Source of the DNA: Puccinia triticina | Lineage: Eukaryota; Basidiomycota; Pucciniomycetes; Pucciniales; Pucciniaceae | Assembly: GCF_026914185.1 (NCBI RefSeq) | Contig: NC_070558.1 | Span: 1,302,001-1,366,000 of the forward strand | Direction: 5' to 3' | DNA: 64,000 bases | Position numbers and translations under genes: made by a program | Shown: piece after piece, positions 54,898-64,000 of the stretch | Numbering within the stretch: position 1 is the first letter of the stretch | Layout of the letters: each line of letters opens with the position of its first letter | The notes under the pieces: generated by a model | What the model was told of the DNA's origin: nothing | The model's input: only the letters and a program-made list of their open reading frames with translations | The model's database searches: none

Positions 54898-57800
54898 ATG
54901 CGGGGCTTTGAGGGTGACGGAGGAAAGAACAAGCGGAAGAGATGTAGGAAGCCAAAGACTAGCAAAGGAGTGGCATTTTCTGAAGAAACCAACCGAGCAA
55001 GTCACCAATTCATGAATTTGATGCAGCTGCCTACAACTGGGGATTCCCAAACCTCAGGCTCTGCTCATCAAAATCGAGTTCAAAACCCAATCCAACATCC
55101 TGAAAACTTGCCCATTGACCACGATATCAATCCCAACCCAAATGACCCACAAGTTCAAGGTTTGATTGATTATCTGCAAAGTGAACGTAACAAGCGTAAA
55201 CGTGAACTGGATGCAAAACAGTGGGAAGAGGTGTATAGTCAAATGTTCTCATGGTTTTACGACTGTTCTGCAAAAACATCAAGCTGGGGAGATGTTGAAA
55301 AATGGAATAAAGACTGGAAACCTGAATGTGAATGTCCAGAAAACCGAGAACGGCAAGTGGTGCTTGTAGATATTTTAAGTTGAGCTCTTCTGTTGATTTT
55401 TTGCTGCCCTTCCAAAAGCATATGTTGATTAAATCAATATTTCAGCACGTAAAGAGTCACAAGTCAGATTCTGTGAATGCCAACCAGATCAAGTGAGGCT
55501 TATTCAGATGGGGTACATAGGTGCAAGTCCAAGATTTCCCAGGACAGCATTCTCAATTCGTCTTCTACAACTACACCATATACTTTGGAAACATTGTGCG
55601 GTAGCAATGCAACCCTTCTCTGAAGCTCTTGATGAATTTTTGGATTCAAACAACCCTCTTGTATTGGTTCCCCCCAAGACCAACGATTCAGAAGGATCAT
55701 TTAGTGTGAGTGATATTAATTTGGGAAAACAATGCATTTATGCTCAAAAGAATACAATTTTTATTTAGACACGTGAATGGAGGAAGCCATTGTCTTCTGC
55801 AGTTGATGCTTATCGGGAAATGCTTTGCAGAGAGAAGGATTTAGTAGAAGAGGTGATGAATATGAGTCCAATGGACAAAATTGCTGATATTTGTCCAAAG
55901 TGCTATGGACCTGAAGTGGTTGGAAAAAGGGAAGATGAGCCTGATTATATTTTGTGCATGGATGGTAACTTCCAACACCGGAGGCACCTCAAAGCAAGTG
56001 TTGAGATCTCTGAAAGCCTCAAGACCCCAAGCCTTTTTATTCAACCATCAGAGGTATCTAGCATGGTAGATCTACTGGAAAATATTCAGCCAAGCTCAAC
56101 ATTGGAAGCCACTGTGAGCTGATATTTTGGAACCAAACATACAAAACACTGACATTGGTTTTAACTTTTTATGGAATATTTTAGGACCGGTGTACTGAGC
56201 AACACACAGCTGCTGCCGATACCAGAAATGCAAGCACCTGGAAGGGATGTGATGATACTGGACTATTTGGGATGGCTTGCCGCCATGATCAACTTATAAA
56301 GATGATTAACATTGAAAAGGGTGGTGAAAAGTATGTGATTCATATCTTTTTGGACTAACTAGTATTAAATAAATACAAAATAACCAAAGAAAAAAATATT
56401 TTTTTTCTACCAGATCTCACTTCCCCTTGACTATGATTAATCATATGATGCAGCTTACAAAAGAAGTGAATGGAGAAAGCAAGAAAACGGGATTCTTGTA
56501 TGATATTGGCTGCAATCTTGAGAAGGGAATAATTCGAGTAAGTTTTTGTGCATTTTAATATGTATGGAAAATTTTAAGATCACTCATGATTTATTTTCAT
56601 TTCATCCCACAAAAAAGCGAGATCAATTTGCTGAAGAGAGGGAATCAAATCTGCTCAGCTTTGGAACCAGTGTTTTCCACGCATATGTGCACGAATGGAC
56701 TTGCCAGCTACGATACAACCCTAGATTAAATGAAGGCTGGGGAATGTCTGATGGTGAGGGAATGGAACGTTTGTGGGCCTCCTTGTCACCTTTAATCAGC
56801 CAACTTCGCTACTGCACAAAGAACCACCGGCTTTGTTCCATTGATCTTCAATTGATTCATCACAATGAGAATGGAAACATGTCAGCCTGTGGGTTTATTC
56901 ATTTGGTTATTATAGAGTGAAATAAAGCTGATGAAGACTTTCTAGTCCGTCTGCTTTTTGAAAGGGGAATAAAGATTGAAAATCTTTTGATAGAATCACA
57001 GAAGATTCTCGTAGAGGTTGAGCAATCATCTGGTCACACAATATCATATTTGAGTGGACAATGGGATCGACAGAGGGAAATACAACTAGGAGCAATGGAG
57101 AATGAAACCAAGTTACAAATGAAGAAACAAATGGAAGAGCTTGTCTTTTTGGAGGACAAACTCCGGGAAGCACAGTGAGTAAAGTGTATATCTCTTGTTC
57201 TGAAATCTGGATCAAAAAAATACTAACATGTGATTCTTGACTAGGCAAGAGATTGTTGAGATAGGACAGACTAGGCGGAGGAATCGGACTGAAGCTCAGA
57301 TATTACAGATGGAACAGGGTCCCAATACACTTTTGTTTTTGGAAGGAGAGATTGAGAGGATCATTTGTCAGCTTGGATTGGAATGTTTTCGAAATTTGCC
57401 TGGTGTTTCCAGTAAGCAACCTCTCCCATGTGAAAAAATCAGTTACTGATGACCATGTCACTTAAAACTAATGAATAATGCAGGTGGAGAAGCTAAAGCC
57501 TTGATGAAAGTCAAAATCAGCAAGTCAAAGCTTTACGAAGCAAGGGTTGGAGTGATTGAGTTGCAGAAGAAATGGGATCAACAAGGATCAGGTCAGTAAA
57601 TACCTAGATAATTGCTTGCATATAACATTTAATATTCAGCCAGTATCTGATAACTAGTTATTTGAGCAGGAACACGTGTACAAGGACGCTTCAAGAAGCA
57701 GATGAATACCAAAATGAAGCTTTTGAAGAATAAATGGATTTCATATAATCACCGAGCTGCCAATTATAACTCGGATTTCACCCCAGAAGAAGATTTACCA

Positions 57801-58471
57801 ACACCAACATTTGACAACGTTAAATCTTTGGGAATCAATGATCCATTCTGGAATATCGGTTTGCTTGATCACCCAAATGAACCTTGGGCTGTTGACTTGG
57901 ATACTCAGAAAGGAATTCAGGCCTATCTCACTGTAAGAAATTGTGAGGATGAATTGCGTCGTATATCCCGGGAAGCAAGACAGGCGTTGAAATGGGCCAT
58001 TGAGATGGCAGGTAATTTGGAGACCATCTTTGAAGTGTTGCAGATCTTTAAGTATTGACCAAAATAATTACTGTTTCATTATGATTGACCATTCTTGATC
58101 AATATAGGCAATCAGGAACTTGATGGTCCTTCAGATATTCAGCAGCGTTTGGTCAATATTTGCACAGAGAAAAATATTCAAGAGGCAGTGCTGCACTCAG
58201 TAGTTTCAAACCTTGCAAAGCAATATTGCCGACGATGGATGATGTGGAACACTTGCTGTATTCAAGTGTTGAACTGGAGTCAAGAATGGATTGATTATCC
58301 AGACCAGGATTCGGAAGTTAAAGCTCAATGGGATCAATTTATCATGAAGAATAAGAGATTGTGGGAAAAACTAACCAGCAAATCAGTGACAATGGAAGAA
58401 AATCATGAAGAGGAGAGTGATGATGAAGATGATGAAGATGATCATGAAGTTGATGATGATGATGATGGTGG

Positions 58472-58520
<49 letters not shown>

Positions 58521-58550
58521 AATGATGATGATGATGATGATGATGTATAG
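54898..58550 (+). CDS. KDZ-superfamily transposase, ten exons, one internal TGA
   Basis: Exons: 54898-55378, 55446-55705, 55769-56113, 56185-56330, 56414-56537, 56618-57174, 57245-57411, 57484-57591, 57670-58011 and 58108-58550. They join to 991 codons with every intron phase consistent. N-terminal cysteine cluster: PECECPENRERQ and CECQPDQVRLIQMGYIG with FPRTAFSIRLLQ. Core: CPKCYG, CMDGNFQHRRH, TGLFGMACRHDQLIKMINI, GGEKSHFPL, FLYDIGCN, VHEWTCQLRYNPRLNEGWG, then SDGEGMERLW, which are the DDE-type landmarks of Kyakuja-Dileera-Zisupton transposases. They cut and paste DNA and in basidiomycetes accompany Tet/JBP genes. Codon 553 (56918-56920) is TGA. The C-terminus is a run of about 30 Asp residues from a (GAT)n microsatellite. 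It is an almost intact autonomous transposase with a single lesion. Confidence 0.88.
58440..58546 (+). repeat. (GAT)n microsatellite encoding poly-Asp
   Basis: An uninterrupted-to-near-perfect GAT repeat forms the 3' end of the KDZ coding sequence and gives an Asp-rich tail. The repeat length is likely to vary between strains. Confidence 0.9.
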
Positions 58551-59753
58551 AGTTATCCCATACTATTTCATTTTCATCTCAGAATGCACCACCCAGATTA
58601 ATAAAGATAAATCCTGATGTTTTTCTTATTTCATGTCAAAAAATGGCAAAGGCTCCCACTGATTTGCATAAGGAATATTCTTGCAAAGGTGTTTCCATAC
58701 ATGAAATTTGTATTAATGTGGATTTTTTATCTAAACAAAATTGGTGAAACATTTGATTGTGATTGATTTTGTGGTTGTTAGAATAAAAAATTTCAGTCAA
58801 ACTACCCATACACCAAAAAAAAATTAGATACAAAGACCCAATAGAAATTATATTGGTCTGCATAAAAACAAGTATAAATTAATTGGGTGAGAAACATATT
58901 TTAGATTGGTTGGTTAATTTGAAATATATGCTTTCTCTGGGATTTCCACATGGGCTAAGGAGAAGGAATGAGAAGTGGGAAAGTGGGATTCATATAATTC
59001 TTTTAAGTAATCATTTTACACGAAGCAAGGTGAATCTCTATCTAATGGAGGGGCTTATATTCCAGAAAACCTGAGTGTAATCAGTGAAGACTGAGACCTG
59101 GATCAACTGGGCCAATTTAAACATACTGAGAATTTTATTGTTCAATTTAACATTATACCTGGAGGGAGAGCTCATCCAGATGGATTTTATTTCAATCACC
59201 CTCTAGGATGGCTGAAATTATTTATATAGGGAAGAGGAGCTGAATTTATTCTCCTGGTAGTGAGGAAAGGTTCTGGAAATTTTGGATGGCAGTCATCCAG
59301 GGAGTTTAGTGATCTAGTTCAGCTTGGTGTAAAAGGGCTAAGGATCTGGCAGAGGTGGCTGGTAGCAATGCCACGGTGGGTATATACAATATGTTTATCA
59401 GTAACTTAATGGTAGTGTAACAAACTTGGGCCCCTTTAGACTTACCAATAACCATAATGGAAGTGCATTACTATATTGCATCTCAATCAATAAGCTTTTT
59501 AACTTCCTTCACAATATCTGCCCACGTGAAGGTGATATTAGCAAATATATCAGCCAGAGGGGGCCATTTGCCCCTCTTTATCTCGTTATCCAGTGGTTAA
59601 TGTGTTCCTAGTGACATAATCCAAGTAACACATCAAAATTCTGGAAGGTTATGATACGGTCCAGGGCCCATGATCTGTTGTTACTAGTACCACTAACAAT
59701 CTTAGATGTTAAATTCAATGTCAAGGCTAAAGCTGATTGAGTTAGCTTGCTGC
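58551..59753. other. gene-free stretch
   Basis: AT-rich 3' flank of the KDZ gene and unassigned DNA. No gene, and no terminal inverted repeat matching the 54060-54897 side, was found. Confidence 0.4.
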
Positions 59754-61030
59754 AAGTGAGGAATGAAGATGGTTGAGCTTTTTGGGCTGGATTGGGAACA
59801 GGGAGCTGGTTGAGCTGGATGGCAGTGATGCAAGGAGCTGGGTGAGCTGGTTGAGCTGGACCACAGCAAGTCATGGAGCTGGTTTAGCTGGAAAGCAGTG
59901 AGCCATGGAGCTGGTTGAGCTGGATGGCAGTGATGCAAGGAGCTGGGTGAGCTGGTTGAGCTGGACCACAGCAATTGATGGAGCTGGTTGAGCTGGATGG
60001 AAGTGGGCTGTCCAGCTGTTTGAGCTGGTTGAGCTGGACAGCAGTAGCCATGGAGCTGGTTGAGCTGGATGGCAGTGATACAAGGAGCTGGTTAAGCTGG
60101 ATGAGCTGGATGTCAGTGGGAAGAGGAGCTGGTTGAGCTGGATGTGAGTGGGAATGAGAGCTGGTTGAGCTGGCTGTCAGTGGGAGGGAGCTGGTTGAGC
60201 TGGATTTCAGTGGGAAGAGTAGCTGGTTGAGCTGGCTGTCTGTGGGAAGAGGAGCTGTTTGAGCTGGATTTCAGTGGGAATAGGAGCTGGTTGAGCTGGC
60301 TGTCAGTGGGAAGAGTAGCTGGTTGAGCTGGAAAGCAGTGAGCCATGGAGCTGGTTGAGCTGGATGGCAGTGATGCAAGGAGCTGGTTGAGCTGGTTGAG
60401 CTGGATTTCAGTGGGAAGAGGAGCTGGTTGAGCTGGCTGTCAGTGGGAAGAGGAGCTGGTTGAGCTGGCTGTCAGTGGGAAAAGGAGCTGGTTGAGCTGG
60501 CTGTCAGTGAGCCAAGGAGCTGGTTGAGCTTGATGGCAGTGAGCCATGGAGCTGGTGGAGCTGGATGGCAGTGATGCAAGGAGCTGGGTGAGCTGGTTGA
60601 GCTGGACCACAGCAAGTCATGGAGCTGGTTGAGCTGGACAGCAGTGAGCCATGGAGCTGGATGAGCTGGATTTCAGTGGGAAGAGGAGCTGGTTGAGCTG
60701 TCAGTGGGAAGCGGAGCTGGTTGAGCTGGCTGTCAGTGAGCCATGGAGCTGGTTGAGCTGGACGGCAGGGTGCGATGGAGCTGGTCGAGCTGGATGGCAG
60801 TGATGCATGGAGCTGGTTGAGCTGGATTGCAGTAAAAAAGTGAGCTGAGTGAGCTGGGTTTTGGTGTGCCAACAGAGCTGGATGAGCTGATTTATCATGG
60901 GAGGTGGAGCTGGTTGAGCTGAGTTGTTGGAGCTGGTGTAGCTGACATATGCACATAAGAGCTGGTGGAGCTGGTCTTTGGTGCAGTGGAAAGAGCTGGC
61001 TGAGCTGAGCTGTCAGAGCTGGGTGGGACC
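59754..61030. repeat. CAGCTC minisatellite, right array (complementary orientation)
   Basis: About 1.3 kb of GAGCTGGTTGAGCTGG units alternating with GATGGCAGTGATGCAAG, GCTGTCAGTGGGAAGAG and GACCACAGCAAGTCATG spacers. The higher-order period is about 32-36 bp. It is the complement of the array at 40086-40640, so the two arrays flank the 19-kb gene cluster in inverted orientation. It ends immediately before the gene at 61159. Confidence 0.9.
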
Positions 61031-61158
61031 AGCTCCACATGTTTTCCATTCTGAATGGAGGATGGGGACACATCTTCTTCCATTTGGAATGGTAAAAATT
61101 TACGGCCACAGGTGTCTCCCTAGGTCAGCAGGCGCTTGAAGCAAACTTTCCAGTCAAG

Positions 61159-63529
61159 ATGTTACCAGCACCCACTTTTGAGGAGTTTGCAATTAGCAAA
61201 AGTGATCCCGGCGGCCCTCTTCCATTGAATCCTACCAAACCAATCCTCAATAATGAAATCCAGCAAATTACAGCGGAGGAATTTGGACAAACGATCCAAG
61301 CTGCTGAGCAAGCAGCCAAAGGGCTGAGAAATCTCAAGCTTCCCCGTAGTTGGAAACACCTAGTTGATGTCCTTTCTAATTCCATTACCAGCAAGAAACG
61401 CAGTGAGTTCAAGTTTTCCCAGATTGCCCTCCCCATCCGGATGTTGCCTTCTCTTTTGACTGAAGCTCTTGCAAAGCCTGGGAGGAAACAGGCGAGATTC
61501 CGGACAATGAAGCCATCAAAATTGAATCAATCAAACCAAGCTCCACATCACCTCAAACATCCACTGGAGCAACTTCGAGCAAGCCCCCCAAGAAACGAGC
61601 CAAAAAAGGTGCCTCTGGTCGGCCAGCCGACTTGTTGGAAAAGAATACCAAGACTCCAACAAACAGTAACGATTCCAATCCAGCAGCTCTCTCAAACAAA
61701 TCAGACACATCTCAGCTTACCATCCCGAAACATGCCCCTACCGAGAATCCAAACATTAACACCCCAATGGGTGCACAACCAGCTCTTGCCACCATCAGAG
61801 ACTTCGAACCCCACCACTCTCCGGATACCCCTGATAATGCTGTGCAGGCTTCACCAACTCTACCTGCCGACTCTCAAGTTGGACCTGGAGCTCGCGACTC
61901 AGTGGTTGGAAATCCAGAACATTATATCCCGCCCAAATACTCTCCATCAGCTGCGACTGAGACCAACAACGCGAAAGCTGGGGTCTCCAACACTAATCTA
62001 GCCGCTCTGGTGGAGCCACCTGCACACGGAACAACAACGGCCCCTCAACCATCCCCAACCAACCAAGTTCTGAAACCTTCCCAAAGTATCCCAGAAACCC
62101 ATTCTGATCAAGCAAATCCAGCCCCAAGTGGCCCATCCAACCCAAACCCTTCCGATCCCGCTGCTCAGGTTGTTGTTTGCCCGCTGACAATCCTCAAGTC
62201 TGTTGATGTGCGAATTAAAGTTGTTCATATTCACCAAGATTTCGAGGGATCCAAACCATCTTGGCAAAGGTACCAAACCACCTGGGCTTCCCTCACGTCT
62301 CTGGTTCAATTTTGTGTACAGTCCATGCACACTTCAACTCCTTCAAACCCTGAATTCCAATTCCAACGCACGGCATGCTCATACGCATCATGGATTAAAA
62401 CAATCAGCTCCCTGGGTAAGTGTTCTTTTCTTTTTTCTACATTCCTGTCTCCAAACACAGCATAACTAACTGTTAGGTTGTTTCTCCCATGTATCTAGCG
62501 GACAGCTTCTTGTCACCATCCACCAATGAACAGTGGTACTGTCCCGACATCATTGATTTCCCCTTGCTTGCCACATTTGGAAACAAGGACAAATCCATCC
62601 CGCCGCAATCCTACATCTCTACTGCTGCAAAGACACCCCATCCCAAATCAACTCTAGTCCGGTTCCTTTATCGACTTGCGCACCCTACCAAAACCTCCAT
62701 CTCAGAGTGGGCAAAGCTTGTTGCCGCTTCTGTGGAGATCATGGCCGATAGTCTGTACAAGCCACCCATCCCCACAACCCAGCAGAGCAACGATCAAATC
62801 ATTCAAGGCGTACAAGTACTTCAATACATCGAGGCCATCAAAAACCGCCCCTCCAGCTTTGAGTCTGCCGAAGAAAATCCTACCTCAGATGCTCCAGCCC
62901 CCCAGCGATCTCATTCTTTCGATGTTCTCCATTATTTCTTAAACCTCATTCTTGATGTTCTCTCAGCATATGTCATCTTCCAAACTCATGCACTCAGCGA
63001 GCCCCCACAGACAGAGGTGCACAAGAAAACCAATAAGCGGAACCGCGGTGCCACCCATAAATCATCTGATGCTCTCACTCAGACGAACCAAGAATCATCA
63101 GAATTGATCCAGCTTTGAGATGAATCAACTCACAAACTACAGTCCTACCAGCGTCGTCAAAACTACCAGCCCTTGATATTTTTCCTCCTCGGTGGTGTTC
63201 GCGGTCTTTTTCTAGCATCCAAGAACCACCGCCACGCCTTTGTCTCTGATTGCATGGAATTCACCCAGGTAATCTCAGTAATTAAACAACACTCAAGTTC
63301 AACTCATACGCCCAAAGAACCCATCTGGAAAAACCTCTCAGCATACATTGTTAAGATATTCTCCCCTGTCTTCCGCCTGCCGAACAGAATCTCCCACATG
63401 GAAAAGACCCCAACCCGACATGAGATTGCTCAGGCCATTACTCTTGATTTTCTCAGTCATTGGGCAGAATGCCAGCCCACTTCACCTTTCCTTATTCCCC
63501 ATGCTTCCCGTCATATAGAAGACAGTTGA
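61159..63529 (+). pseudogene. paralogue of the Tet-like protein's C-terminal half, 5'-truncated
   Basis: Exons 61159-61402, 61477-62415 and 62499-63529 join to 738 codons. Codon 601 (63116-63118) is TGA; beyond it the frame continues with recognisable sequence to 63529. Homology to the Tet-like gene: LPRSWKHLVDVLS against LPREVCHLTRQVI, SWIKTISSLGADSFLSP against SWLKKLRLEGPDLISP, PDIIDFP against PDIWRFP, and FLLGGVRGLFL against FCVAGIWGLLL. Intron positions and phases after the first and second of these blocks are the same in both genes. The middle carries a long Pro/Ser/Asn-rich insert. The dioxygenase domain is missing: sequence upstream of 61131 is the CAGCTC array, with an acceptor-like CTCCCTAG before the conserved frame. 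Function of the C-terminal domain is unknown. Confidence 0.7.
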
Positions 63530-64000
63530 TTTTTTAAACTTGTACATATACATCAGTACATACGCTGAAGTTTATTGCTGTCTGGCCTCTTCTCACTCAA
63601 ACTGTTCTTCTCGTCTTTTATTCCTTTTGTGATTTGGTCTTTTATATCTCAAATTAAGCTTCCCAGATACCGAGCCTGTCCTAGTCAACTGTTTTTCCTA
63701 GCCACAAATGTTTATAAGTAATTCATCTTACCCTGATGCGCTTAAGATTAAAAATTGCCATTGTTCTGCTGATTTCTGAAATGAAGTCTCTCCAATGCTC
63801 TCCCTTACATCTGTTTGTGCGTTTTGCAAACCGTGGAATGTGTAACACTTCCAAACACCAAGCATATTCTTGCCTCAGACAATGCGTATTCTTCAACGAA
63901 ACCTCAGTGACCATAGTAGTCTTCCTTCCATGCATCACTTACGGTTTCTAGTCATTGGCGCATGGGATATCTTTTCATTTGATAACGGTTTTAATTCATT
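63530..64000. other. gene-free right edge
   Basis: T-rich 3' flank, no recognisable gene up to the end of the window. Confidence 0.4.

Noticed and set aside
56870..56920. A 35-nt intron removing the TGA in the KDZ gene
   Set aside because: GTCAGC...TTATAG is too short for a fungal intron, and the resulting frame runs into another stop at once. The TGA is taken as real.
54060..58700. Terminal inverted repeats of the KDZ element
   Set aside because: I compared the flanks of the KDZ gene by eye and found no matching inverted ends or target duplication, so no element boundary is claimed.
1..64000. CRISPR arrays, tRNA or rRNA genes, bacterial operons
   Set aside because: No repeat-spacer pattern with unique spacers, no cloverleaf with CCA or box A/B that I could confirm, and the gene structures are eukaryotic.

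Overview
The window looks like a repeat-rich stretch of a basidiomycete nuclear genome, most likely a rust fungus (Pucciniales, Puccinia-like). The evidence is short (60-100 bp) GT-AG introns, several Ty3/gypsy families, a MULE transposase fused to an OTU domain, a KDZ (Kyakuja-Dileera-Zisupton) transposase, Tet-like 2OG-Fe(II) dioxygenase genes, and many fold-back and minisatellite repeats. This assignment is inference from gene content. No bacterial feature, CRISPR array, tRNA or rRNA gene was seen.

Layout. 1-3.4 kb: gene-free, with a dyad-rich minisatellite. 3.4-10.5 kb: a three-layer nest, in which a solo LTR (4-bp target duplication) is interrupted by gypsy element A (5-bp duplication), whose 5' LTR is interrupted by the 2.0-kb non-coding element B (5-bp duplication). 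10.5-14.2 kb: gene-free. 14.2-19.2 kb: the only clearly intact host genes, a J-domain membrane protein (minus strand) head-to-head with a six-exon Rad60/Esc2/NIP45-type SUMO-like-domain protein (plus strand). 19.2-33.4 kb: a repeat desert with MITEs, palindromic blocks, a solo LTR, an ARPC1 pseudogene, a copia fragment and an 875-bp fold-back element. 33.6-40.1 kb: a truncated MULE-OTU transposase abutting gypsy element C. 40.1-61.0 kb: a gene cluster bounded by the same CAGCTC minisatellite in opposite orientations. It holds an unrecognised five-exon gene, a MATH/BTB-type gene, a Tet-like dioxygenase gene, UFD4 fragments and a ten-exon KDZ transposase. 61.1-63.5 kb: a 5'-truncated paralogue of the C-terminal half of the Tet-like protein.

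How it works together. Tet/JBP-type oxygenases act on 5-methylcytosine and are known to expand together with KDZ transposons in basidiomycetes, so the 40-61 kb cluster reads as a KDZ/Tet neighbourhood. Most transposon-related ORFs are complete except for one lesion. Several lesions are TGA stops, or changes compatible with C-to-T at CpG, which is what methylation-driven decay would leave. Gypsy elements A and C both lack gag. Elements A, B and C share LTR-end hairpins with different stem sequences but preserved pairing, plus the same nine-T tract right after the 5' LTR.
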